Shown in pieces: positions 22,931 to 32,614 of a stretch of 64,000 nucleotides of DNA. This stretch comes from Aquila chrysaetos chrysaetos. Its lineage: Eukaryota; Chordata; Aves; Accipitriformes; Accipitridae. Location: contig NW_024470410.1 of assembly GCF_900496995.4 (NCBI RefSeq), positions 1-64,000 of the forward strand. Reading direction: 5' to 3'. Numbering within the stretch: position 1 is the stretch's first letter; each line of letters begins with the position of its first letter. The notes under the pieces are model-generated. The model did not search any database and was not told the DNA's origin. It worked only from the letters and a program-made list of their open reading frames with translations. A program made the position numbers and the translations under genes.

Positions 22931-25900
22931 ATGGCCAAGCAGTACGACGTGCTGTTCCGGTTGTTGCTGCTGGGGGATTCGGGGGTGGGCAAGACCTGCC
23001 TGCTCTGCCGTTTTACCGACAACCAGTTCCACCCCGCCCACATCTCCACCATCGGTACCGCCGCACCGGCACCGCCGCGGGACGACGGGGAGCACCCGGC
23101 AGCGGCGGGGAGCTGGAGGATGCTGGCGGGGGCGGGGGGGGAACGGGAAAAAGCGGGGGGAACAGGGGAAGGGGAAAACCGGGGGAATCGGGAGGGCTGG
23201 GGAGCCGGGGGCACCGGGGAAACGGGAAACCGTGGGAACCGGGGAGCAGTGGCACCGGGGAAACGGGAAAACCGAGGGAACCGGGAGCACCGTGGAACTG
23301 GGGAGCCGTGGCACCGGGGAAACGGGAAACTGGGGAGCCGTGGCACCGGGGAAATGGGGAAACCGAGGGAACCGGGGAGCAGTGGCACCGGGGAACGGGA
23401 AAACCGTGGGAACCGGGGAACCGGGAGAGTGGGGAGCCGTGGCTCCGGGGAAATGGGAAACCGTGGGAACCGGGAGCACCGTGGAACTGGGGAGCCGTGG
23501 CACCAGGGAAACGGGAAACTGGGGAGCCGTGGCACCGGGGAAACGGGGAAACCGAGGGAACCGGGGAGCAGTGGCACCGGGAAACAGGAAAACCGTGGGC
23601 ACTGGGGAACCGGGAGCACCGGGGAACTGGGGAGCCGTGGCACTGGGTTACCGGGAGCACCGGGCAGCCGCAGCACCAGGGAAATGGAAAACCGTGGGCA
23701 CTGGGGAACAGGAAAACCAGGGAGCCATGGCACCCGGGAACCGGGAGCACAGGGAAACAGCGGGCACTGGGGAACCAGGGAGCCGTGGGCACCGGGGAAC
23801 CGGGAACAGCAGGCAGCTGCAGCACCAGGGAACCGGGAAACCGTGGGCATGGGGGAGCCGGGAGCACCGGGCAGCCGCAGCACAGGGGAACTGGGAAACC
23901 GGGGCACCGGAGAGCCATGGCACCGGGGAAGCGGGGCACACTGGGGAGCCGGGAACGGGGAGCACCGGGAAACCGTGGGCACCGGGGAGCTGCGGTACCA
24001 GGGCACCAGGGAGCTGTGGAACCGGGAAAATGAGGGCACTGGGCAGCCGTGGCACCGGGGAACTGGGAAACCGAGGGCACTGGGTAGCTGTGGCACTGGG
24101 GAACCGGGAGCAGCGGGCAGCTGCGGCACCGGGGAACCGGGAAAACCAGGGGCACCAGGGATCTGCGGCACTGGGGAACTGGGGGGTACTGGGGAGCCAC
24201 AGCACGGCAAAACCGGGGGCACGGGGAGCACCGGGAGCACCCGCCCGGCAGCGGGACCGGGGCCAGCACCCGCGCAGTGACCCAGCACCGGGGCCGCCTG
24301 CCAGGCCTGGGACCGGGTGCGAGCACCGGCACCGGGCTGCTACCGGGGCACCGGGCTACGGCAGGGCTGCGGCTCTGGGCACGGGCGAGTCCTGGCACCC
24401 GGTTTGCCAGCACGGCCGGGCTTGGGGTGGGCCAGGAGAGGGTGGGGGGACCAGAGGGACCCTGGTGGCAGCGGCTCGCGTGATGGGGGGGACACGCCGG
24501 GGCACCCCGTAACCTCTCCGCTCCCCATCCCAGGCGTCGACTTCAAGATGAAGACCATCGAAGTGGACGGCATTAAGGTGCGGATACAGATCTGGTGAGT
24601 GCCGGTGCCGGGCCCTGGGGAGGGGGGAATTTGAGGGGGGGGGAGGCTGAACCCTGCTCCCACCCCCCCGGGTGGGGGCTGAGGCCTGACCAACTCGTGC
24701 CGTGGGTGGCAGCGCTGACCCGCTCTCCCCGGCTGCAGGGACACGGCAGGCCAGGAGCGGTACCAGACCATCACCAAGCAGTATTACCGGCGGGCACAGG
24801 TACGGGGCGGGGGGGTCCCATCCTGGTGCACAGGAGAGGGGAAACTGAGGCACGGGGGTGTGCGTGTGTGTGTGTGTAAATGGGGGTGTAAACTCCCCCC
24901 TCTCCCGCAGGGCATCTTCCTGGTGTACGACATCGGCAGCGAGCGCTCCTACCAGCACATCGTGAAGTGGGCGAGCGACGTGGATGAGGTCGGGGGGTGC
25001 GGGGAGGTCTGGGGGGGTCCCGTCCCCCACTCCGTGGCGGGGTGGGGAGGGGGTCCTCACACCGCCCCCTCCTCCCCAGTACGCGCCAGACGGCGTCCAG
25101 AAAATCCTCATCGGGAACAAGGCGGACGAGGAGCACAAGAGGCAAGTGGCCAAAGAGCAAGGGCTGCAGGTGAGCGGGGGCTGGCGTGTGCCCCCGGGGG
25201 GGCCAGGGCCCCCCCCTGCACCCCCAGGATGGCCAGGGACGCCCCCCCTTGCACTCCCCAGGGACCCCAACAACCCTCCTGCAGCCCTGCCTGTGTCCAG
25301 GGACACCCCCCCCCGCACCCCAAGCATCCCCAGCCCCCCCCCCCCAGGCTCCCGCACCCCTCAGTGAGTCCAGGGACCCCCCCACGGTACCTTTGCACCC
25401 CCAGGGCTGCTCCTAAGCCTCTCTGTTCCCCCCCCCGAAGACCCCCAGCCCCCCCTGCACCTCCAGCATGGCCGGGGACCCCCCAAAACACCCAGTGCCC
25501 CCCCTCAGGACCCCTGACCCACTGTCCGGCCCCCCAGGGGATGCCCCTACGCCAGCCCCCCCCCCCCCCCAGTGCCACCACGGGCAGCACAGCTTGTCCG
25601 TCTGTCCGTGCCTGACTGTGCACATGCCGGCGGGGGGGGGCCGGGGTTGGTGACCCCCCCCCCCCAAATTATGATGATGCCGCCGCCGGCCCCTCGCCCT
25701 GCAGCTGGCCAGGGAGTACGGGATGGATTTCTACGAGACCAGCGCCTGCAGCAACCTCAACATCAAGGAGGTGCGGGGGGGGACGATGACATGGGACGTG
25801 GGGGGGGGGGCCAGGGTGGGGGGTCCCCCAGGCTCACGCCCCCCACCCACCACTCCTCTCCCGCAGTCCTTCACGCGGCTGACGGAGCTGGTGCTGCAGG

Positions 25901-26023
25901 CACACCGCAAGGAGCTGGAGGGGCTGCGGGGCCCCCCCCCGCGCCCCCGCCTTGGCCCGCCTGGAGGAGGACGAGCAGCAGCCCCTGGGGAGCGAGGACA
26001 GCCCCAAAGGCTGCTGGTGTTGA
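22931..26023 (+). CDS. RAB15: RAB15, small GTPase of the Rab family
   Basis: Rab GTPase of early and recycling endosome traffic, mainly neural and secretory. Coding exons: 22931-23054, 24534-24594, 24739-24799, 24911-24988, 25080-25169, 25705-25770, 25867-26023. Motifs are GDSGVGKT (P-loop), ISTIGVDFK (switch I), [10 protein letters not shown] (switch II), GNKAD and ETSAC. In the last exon a run of ten C near 25931-25940 shifts the frame by one extra base. After it, the expected tail [20 protein letters not shown] then Trp-Cys and stop sits in the neighbouring frame, ending at 26023 with the CWC prenylation motif. Allowing for one surplus base gives 211 residues (human 212), so I read this as a sequence error. 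The exon-4 donor is GTCGGG. Confidence 0.95.
23190..24270. repeat. Large G/A-rich minisatellite in RAB15 intron 1
   Basis: About 1.1 kb of 11-14-bp blocks of the type GTGGCACCGGGGAAACGGG and ACCGGGGAGCC, arranged in longer higher-order units. It fills most of the intron. In translation it gives collagen-like Gly-rich frames that are not genes. Confidence 0.9.
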
Positions 26024-26316
26024 AGCCTGGACCCCCCCTGACCCCCCCCACACCCTCCCCCAGGCTGTGTTGGGGGGGGGGCACGGCGGGGTGTGGGATT
26101 GGGGTAGTGGAGGAGGGGGGGGGTGGGGGGCAGCGGGTGCCTGGTGGCGGGGGGTGACCCTGGACCCCCCCCCTTCGGGGATGGCGGGGGCCTGGCAGGC
26201 ATTGCAGGGGTGCCCCCCACCCTGACACCCGCGCTCCCCCTTGGTGGCAGGGGTGGGGGGGTGTCACAGGTGCTGTGTGCCCACCCTGTGCCCGTGGGAC
26301 CCCCCCCCCCCCCACG

Positions 26317-26319
<3 letters not shown>

Positions 26320-26347
<28 letters not shown>

Positions 26348-26362
26348 GGTTTGCAGAATAAA
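26320..26362 (+). repeat. (CA)n microsatellite followed by the RAB15 poly(A) signal
   Basis: About 14 CA dinucleotides at 26320-26347, then AATAAA at 26357-26362. The signal is 0.33 kb after the RAB15 stop, so the microsatellite would lie at the very end of the 3' UTR. Confidence 0.7.
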
Positions 26363-26769
26363 GGTGATGCTGGAGGTGGCCAGTGGCTCATGCGCTGCCG
26401 CGGGGGGGCTGCAGGGACAGTGCCACGCCAGTGGCATGGTGCCACGACGGCCGTGCCCCCACCGGAGCCCCTGACACCGCGGGGCAGCCGCCGGCACCGG
26501 GCGAGCGGGGCAGAGCGCCGCGGGCAGAGCTGGGCCACCGCAACCCGAGCGGTTATCAATAATTGAGGCTGCTCCGGGGCTGCCGGCACGGTGTCCCCTT
26601 TCCAGGCTTGGGGGGGACGGGTCCGTGGGGCACCGTGTCCGTCACCGCTACCCGGTGGGGCTGCCGGCTCGGCCCCGGCTGTAGGAACAGCTCCACGGGG
26701 ATTCAGGAGCTGGCCCCGGCAGGGACATGGCCATCATGGTCAAACAGCTTGGCAGCGGGCGCCGGGATG

Positions 26770-27000
26770 GCGGTGGGCACTGGGATGGGTGGGCACTGGG
26801 GTGGTGGTGGGCACTGGGATGCTGCTGGGTACTGGGATGCTGCTGGGTACCAGGATGCTGCCGGGTACCAGGATGTTGCCAGGTACCAGGATGGGTGGGT
26901 ACCAAGACAATGCTGGGTACCACAGGAGATGGGTGCCAGGGTGGATGCTGGCACTGGGACCGGTGGGCACTGGGACTGGTGGGCACTGGGAGGAAGGCAG
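26770..27000. repeat. Minisatellite between RAB15 and GPX2
   Basis: Copies of an approximately 20-bp unit such as GCTGCTGGGTACCAGGATG and GGTGGGCACTGGGATG. Confidence 0.75.
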
Positions 27001-27389
27001 CAGGCACCAGACAGCAAGCGCAGGAGGCCCTGGGGGCGATGCCAAGGCAGCCCCGGGGAAGGAGATGCGCTGGGGCACCCATTCCCCCGCTTCGCCTGGG
27101 TCCGGATCGCACCCTCTGCAGCCCCAGCTCCCGGAGTCCCGTTATTTCGTGACTCCCCCAGCTGTTCCCAGCCCTCGGGGACAGCCCGTGCCAGGCTGGA
27201 GGCACCGAGCCCCATGGCATCCCACAGCTTGCGGGCACGGGGAAGAGCAGTCATGCCGCGCCAGACCGTGCCATGAATTATTGAGGCAGGTAGGAGCATC
27301 GCCTTGGCCCCGTGCCACCCGTGCCTTGCCTCTTCCTTCCCGCCTCGGGTGGGTGCCAGCGGGTGGGTCGGGTGGGACGGCTCCGGTTT

Positions 27390-27401
27390 CTGCCAAGTCA
27401 C
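27390..27401 (-). promoter_or_regulatory. Antioxidant response element candidate upstream of GPX2
   Basis: The minus strand reads GTGACTTGGCA, a full match to the NRF2/small-MAF core RTGACnnnGCA, about 105 bp before the GPX2 ATG. Mammalian GPX2 is a known NRF2 target through such an element. An E-box CACGTG lies close by at 27435-27440. The match is direct; activity is inferred. Confidence 0.55.
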
Positions 27402-27505
27402 GGCGGGGCGAGGAAACCTTTGGAACCGGCACATCACGTGGGTGCCGGACAGCCCTTAAGGCGCGCCGACGGGCGCGCGGGGAAGGCAGACGCGCGCCCG
27501 CAGCC

Positions 27506-28173
27506 ATGACCGTCCCCATCGCCAAGTCCTTCTACGACCTGAACGCCACCTCCTTGCAGGGGGAGAAGGTGGACTTCAACGTCTTCCGGGGCCGCGTGGT
27601 CCTCATCGAGAACGTGGCGTCCCTCTGAGGCACCACGGTGCGGGATTACACCCAGCTCAACCAGCTGCAAGCCCGCTACCCCCGGCGGCTGGTCGTGCTG
27701 GGCTTCCCCTGCAACCAATTTGGCTACCAGGTAAGTCCCCGGGGGCCACCGCGGTGCCCGGCGCTGGGCGTGAGGAGCGGGAAAATGCGGCACGGCCCCG
27801 GCTTTTTCCTTCCCCGCCGCAGGAGAATGGCACCAACGAGGAGATCCTCAACAGCCTGAAGCACGTGCGGCCGGGGGGTGGCTTCGAGCCCAACTTCACC
27901 CTCTTCCAGAAGTGCCAGGTGAACGGGCAGGACACCCACCCCGTCTTCGCCTACCTGAAGGCTCACCTGCCCGCGCCGGCCGACGAGGCGGCACACCTGA
28001 TGACCGAACCTCGCTTCCTCACCTGGAGCCCGGTGCGGCGCTCCGACATCTCCTGGAACTTTGAGAAGTTCCTGGTGGGTCCCGAGGGGGAACCTTTCCG
28101 GCGCTACAGCCCCCGCGTGCCCACCGCCCAGCTGGAGCCCGACATCCAGCGCCTCCTCAAGCTGGCCAAGTAG
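27506..28173 (+). CDS. GPX2: Glutathione peroxidase 2 (gastrointestinal; selenoprotein)
   Basis: Cytosolic selenoenzyme that reduces hydrogen peroxide and lipid hydroperoxides with glutathione. Two exons, 27506-27730 and 27823-28173, encode 191 residues (human 190). The in-frame TGA at 27626-27628 is selenocysteine 41 in the motif ENVASL-Sec-GTT. The other active-site residues follow: Gln in FPCNQFGYQ, then Trp and Asn in SWNFEKF. The ATG sits in a good context, and the N-terminus [14 protein letters not shown] is typical of GPX2 rather than GPX1. A SECIS element lies in the 3' UTR. It shares a strand with RAB15 and is opposite to CHURC1. Confidence 0.97.
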
Positions 28174-28227
28174 GGCCGGCTCCGGCATCGCCCCCCCCCG
28201 CCGGCCGGCTGCCACCCCTCCCGGACA

Positions 28228-28306
28228 GCCCCAGCCCTCCGCCGGGTGACGGCCCCCTCCGAAACTGCCGTGGGGAGGGGGCTCGATGGGGGCAGAGGGC
28301 TGGGGC
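28228..28306 (+). promoter_or_regulatory. SECIS element of GPX2
   Basis: A 12-bp perfect lower stem pairs 28228-28239 with 28295-28306. The 5' core GTGA is at 28246-28249 and its partner CGAT at 28284-28287. Between them is a GC-rich upper helix (GGCCCCCTCC with GGGAGGGGGCT) with an apical AAA at 28262-28264. The arrangement fits a eukaryotic SECIS with the less common GUGA core instead of AUGA. It starts about 55 bp after the stop. Confidence 0.85.
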
Positions 28307-28331
28307 GACCGGGGTGGCAAGGGCTGGCGGC

Positions 28332-28337
28332 AATAAA
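28332..28337 (+). terminator. Poly(A) signal of GPX2
   Basis: AATAAA 25 bp after the SECIS stem, about 160 bp past the stop codon. Confidence 0.8.
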
Positions 28338-28954
28338 TGAGCCGGAGGGAGCATACCCGCGTCCGCGTGGTTTGTGGGGGGGTGCCGGGGGACCAGCCGT
28401 GGGGCAGGCAGGAGGAAGCAGCCTCGGGGTGCCGGATCCAGGATACGGTGGTGCAGGGATGCAGCGGTGCCAAGCTGGCAGCGCCGAGCTCCCCGTGGGT
28501 GTTGCTGGGGCTGGGTGCCAACAGCGGCACTGTCACCCCAGGGGAGTGATTTTGGCAGCCGTGGCTCGCCACGGCTCCCTCCCGCCCCAGGAACATGCAT
28601 CCCCTGGGGGGGGCAGGGCTGGGTTACACCCCCCAGGGAAATGGGCCCTGGGGCGGAAGGGGGGGTGCAGTGACCCCACACGAGCTCCCACGTAGCCCCT
28701 GGGGCAGCAAAAATAATTAAGTCACTTCTCAGCAGGGTTTGGGAGAGCGCTGGTGAGCAAAGCGGGCGCTGGGATGCAGGGAAGGGCCAGATCCGCTACA
28801 GGGAGAGGAATCCCACAGGCTCCCGGGAAGGGAAAAGCCCCCCCTGATCCCTGCATTGGGCCCAAACACCCTTCATCAGCCACGGGGAGTCCAGGGGGGT
28901 GAAGCCCACCCCCAAAGCACTCCCGCCTGCACCACCGAGCTGTAACACGTCACA

Positions 28955-28960
28955 TTTATT
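28955..28960 (-). terminator. Poly(A) signal of CHURC1
   Basis: TTTATT on the plus strand (AATAAA on minus), 0.37 kb past the CHURC1 stop. GPX2 and CHURC1 converge with about 0.6 kb between their signals. The interval 28340-28950 shows nothing else recognisable. Confidence 0.65.
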
Positions 28961-29324
28961 GCCCCCACACACGTGGGCTCCTGAGGCAGGATGGGGCGGG
29001 CATTTTTTTGGACCCCTTTTCGGGGTGACAACATGCTGGGCCCCCTTCACGTCTTCAGCACAAGGGGGGCTCGGGCCGTGGTGCTACACCCCGTTCCTGC
29101 AGCCGGAGTTGGAGCTGCAGGGCAGTGGGCACAGCTGAGCCACCGCCGGGCACGGGGGAGCATCCAGCATCGGGCGTCTGCCACATCCAGGCTGGAGGTT
29201 TGGAGAAGAGAATCACGTTAAGGGACTGCACTGTTCCCAGGGATCCCCGTGCCAGGGATCCAGGGATCTCCTGGTGCCGCGGCTCTGCGCAGTGGGGAGC
29301 GGGAAGGAAGGATACAAACCGCCT

Positions 29325-30796
29325 TTAGAAGAGCGGGGTCATCTGGCGGGGGTCGTCGGGCAGGATGCTGATGGAATCCTCGGCCCGGCCGCAGAGCAGG
29401 CACAGCATGGTGTACTCCTGTGGTGGGACAAAAGAGGGGGGGGGACTGCCATAGCCGTGTTCTGCCACAGCCCCACTCCGGGCACAGCCAGGGAAACCCG
29501 AGCCGGAGCCGGCACCCGATCCTCGATTGCAATCAGACCTGGGGGGGATCTCGTTTCGTCCCCCAGGACGAGCCCCACTGGCTCCCCTGAGCCCATTTTC
29601 CAGCATTTAGCTGCTGAATAGGAAATGTGCCAGGGAGGAGGGCTCCACCACGCAGCCACGTTTTACCACTCTGGGCCACGCACTGACATTCCCACGCAGG
29701 GACTGTGTGGGAGGCGAGAGGTGAGCAGGGCTACCCCCTGCCACAAAGCAGGGACTAGTGCCAGAGAGCTCCAGGAAGCCCCGAGCACAGGGATACGGCT
29801 CTGATATCTTCGAGCCTGGCACCACAGCTCGCCTCCGAAGCCGCCTGGCTCCCTCCTGCGGCTGCCAGGGCAGGCGGGAATGAGCAGGGTGGCCCACGGC
29901 AGGGCGGCTGTGGAAACCCGGTGGCGGAGGAAGAGCCCAGGGCTCGGCTTAGGATGCCTCCGGAGTCGGGAGAGGGGCTGCGGGGGGACAAGCCGCTCCC
30001 CGTGGCACACCTGGTAGTCGTCCACCACGCTGAAGGTGTACTCGTGGCGCGCGATCAGGTGGTGGCAGTTCTTGCACAGGTCTGTGGAGGAGAGAGGACA
30101 GTCGGTTAAGGGGCTGAGGGGACCCGGCTGCTCCCAGGGGGTATCCCCCCCCCCCTCCCCAATCCCCTCAGTGCCTTGGGGACAAGCCCCCGCCCTCTGT
30201 CCCTGCCCTCATCCCCTGGGGCACTGACACCCCCCCCCCAGTCCCCGAGGTGGGTCCCAAGAGCATCAACCCCCCCACCCAATCCCCCTTAAGGACCATC
30301 AGCTCCATGACACCCCCCCCCCCTCCCCAAGCCTCGGGATCCCCCCCGAGCATCACCTCCCCACCCCCTGCCCCCCAAGAGCATCAATCACCCCCCCTCC
30401 GAGTATCGATCCCCCAAATCTTCCCTCCCCAAATTAACCCTCCCTCAGGCCTCGCACCCCCCCTCCCACCCCGAGCCCCAGACCCCCCCCACACCCCCAG
30501 CCCCCCCCCCCCCAAACCCCGTCCCCCGTCGCACGGTCGTAGGTGACGATCTCGTCCCCGCCGTGCAGGCCGGCGGCCCGGTTGCCGAGCAGCACGAAGT
30601 CCCGGCGGCCGCACTGCGCGCACCCGACGAAATTCAGGAGGAAAGAGCCGCCCTCCAGGCAGGTAGTGCCCTAAGGCGGCAGCACAGAGCTGGCACCGGG
30701 GCCGGTAACGTTAAACGGGCCCGGCCCGGCCCACCCACCGGCCCGGTCCAGGCCTACCCGCTCCGGGTACTCGGTGCCGACGCAGCCCCCGCACAT
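29325..30796 (-). CDS. CHURC1: Churchill domain-containing protein 1
   Basis: Small zinc-binding protein first described as a neural-induction regulator acting downstream of FGF. Four exons (minus): 30758-30796, 30535-30670, 30011-30081, 29325-29417, exactly 112 residues as in human. It opens [20 protein letters not shown]. Cys pairs follow in [19 protein letters not shown] and TMLCLLCG, and it ends [15 protein letters not shown]. All phases agree. In human, CHURC1 and FNTB form a read-through transcript. Here too they share a strand, with GPX2 and RAB15 between them on the other strand. Intron 2 (30082-30534) is strongly C-rich. Confidence 0.97.
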
Positions 30797-31139
30797 CCCG
30801 CCGCCGCCCTACAGATCTCGCGAGACTTCCACCGGCCGGGGGGGGCGTGGCTTAGCGTTGGGTGGGCGTGGTTTGCGGCGCCGATGACCCCGCCTTGTGG
30901 GCGGGGCTTGAGGGTGGTGAGCGTCTATATGGGCGGGGCTTGGGGGGGGAGAGGGCAGAGTTAAGGTGAGGCGGGCCGGGCTGTGGGACCCCCGGGTCTC
31001 CTCCGCCCCCACCCCGGGCTGACCCCCTCGGGTGAGGCGGGATGGCCCGGTGAGCGGCTCGGAGCCGGCCCCTGCAGCCCCCCCTGCAGCCCCCCCCGGT
31101 GGGGTATGGGCAGCCAGCGTGGAGTTGGGGAGGTCTTGG

Positions 31140-32215
31140 GGCTGGCTGGGGGCAAGCAGGACTGATTGTGGGGGTGCTTGGGCTAGCTGGGGGCGTCTAG
31201 GGTTAGCTAGGGGTACCTGGGGCTAGTTGGGGGATACCTGGCAATAGCTGGTGGGTGCCTGAGACTAGCAAGGGGACACCCAGGGCTGGCTGGTGGGTGC
31301 CTGGGACTAGTGGGGGGACCCCCAGGGCTACTGGGGACACCCAGGGCTGGCTGGCGGGTGCCTGTGGCTAGTGGGGTGACCCCCAGGTCTAGCCAGGAGT
31401 GCCTGGGGCTAGCTGGGAGACACCCAGGGCTACTGAGGACACCCAGGTCTGGCTGGCGGGTGCCTGCAACTAGTGGAGGGACCCCCAGGGCTAGGCAGGA
31501 GTGCCTGGGAACTAGCTGGGGGACCCCCAGGGCTAGCCAGGAGTGCCTGGGGCTAGCTGGGCAACACCCAGGGCTACTGGGGACACCCATGGCTGGCTGG
31601 CGGGTGCCTGTGGCTAGTGGGGGGACCCCCAGGGCTAGCCAGGAGTGCCTGGGGCTAGCTGGGAGACACCCAGGGCTACTGAGGACACCCAGGTCTGGCT
31701 GGCGGGTGCCTGCAACTAGTGGAGGGACCCCCAGGGCTAGCCAGGAGTGCCTGGGGCTAGCTGGGCAACACCCAGGGCTACTGGGGACACCCAGGTCTGG
31801 CTGGCGGGTGCCTGCAACTAGTGGAGGGACCACCAGGGCTAGGCAGGAGTGCCTGGGAACTAGCTGGGGGACCCCCAGGGCTAGCCAGGAGTGCCTGGGG
31901 CTAGCTGGGCGACACCCAGGGCTACTGGGGACACCCATGGCTGGCTGGTGGGTGCCGGGGACTAGTGGGGGACCCCCAGAGCTACCTGGGACATGCAGGG
32001 CTGGCTGGCGGGTGCCTGGGACTAGCAGGTGGACCCCCAGGGCTAGCCGGGAGTGCCTGGGACTAGCCAGGGGGACTCGAGGAGAGCTGGGGGATGCTTG
32101 AGCTGGTGGGGGGACAGGCAGGGCTAGTTGGGGGACACCCAAACCTGGCTGGGAGACCCCCCAGGGCCAGCTGAGGTGCACCTTGGGCTAGCCGGAGGGT
32201 GCCCCGGGCTAGCTG
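31140..32215. repeat. 1.1-kb minisatellite between CHURC1 and SPTB
   Basis: GCCAGGAGTGCCTGGGGCTA recurs at 31535, 31637 and 31740 (102-103-bp higher-order period), built of smaller blocks with GCTAGCTGGG, ACACCCAGGGCTACTGGGG and GGCTGGCGGGTGCCTG. Several units are nearly identical. Confidence 0.85.
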
Positions 32216-32454
32216 GGGGACAGCGGGGACCGGTGTGTGGGGGGGGGCAGCCCGAGTTACCGGGGTCTCGCCGGAGGAGAAGGAGGAGGAAGGGCTCGCC
32301 CCACCCGTGGCAGCGGGCCGCTGACGCCGTTCCGTGCCCGGCAGGTGCCGGTGCCGGTGGCGGCGGCGGCCGGGGGGGGGCCGCTGTGCTGCATTGCGGG
32401 GCGGGCGGCCCGTCCCCGCCCGCCTCCGCCCGGCCCTCCCGGGGGGGAGCGGGG

Positions 32455-32614
32455 CTATCTGGGCCGGGCAGCTCCACCGGCCTCGGACAGGAATGCCCCT
32501 GCGCCTTCAGATAATGTTATTTATATCGCCGTGCAGGGCGGCTCCGCTCCCCCCGTCCCGCTCCGGTCCCGGGCCCGCCGCCGCCGCCGTTCCTCCGCCC
32601 GCCGCTCCGTGCAG
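32455..32614 (+). promoter_or_regulatory. SPTB: Candidate erythroid promoter and non-coding first exon of SPTB
   Basis: A CpG-rich stretch contains an inverted GATA site (CTATCT, 32455-32460), a forward AGATAA (32509-32514) and a TATA-like TTATTTATAT at 32516-32525. About 90 bp further on, GTGCAG is followed by a good donor GTGAGAG, so a non-coding exon would end at 32614. The matching acceptor is at 36151/36152, 50 bp before the SPTB ATG. GATA plus TATA is typical of erythroid genes. The exon link is inferred from splice signals only. Confidence 0.45.

Noticed and set aside
19803-24512. A 1569-codon open frame on the plus strand, with overlapping frames of about 1190, 780 and 500 codons
   Set aside because: It crosses FNTB intron 1 antisense, three intergenic minisatellites and RAB15 exon 1 out of frame. 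Stop-free tandem repeats explain its length and the Pro/Gly-rich repetitive translation.
27626-27628. In-frame stop in GPX2 as a sign of a pseudogene
   Set aside because: It is at the selenocysteine position, and a SECIS element is present downstream, so it is a recoded UGA.
31207-32181. A 324-codon repetitive frame on the minus strand (and 263 codons on plus)
   Set aside because: It is entirely translation of the 102-bp minisatellite; both strands are open because the unit lacks stops.
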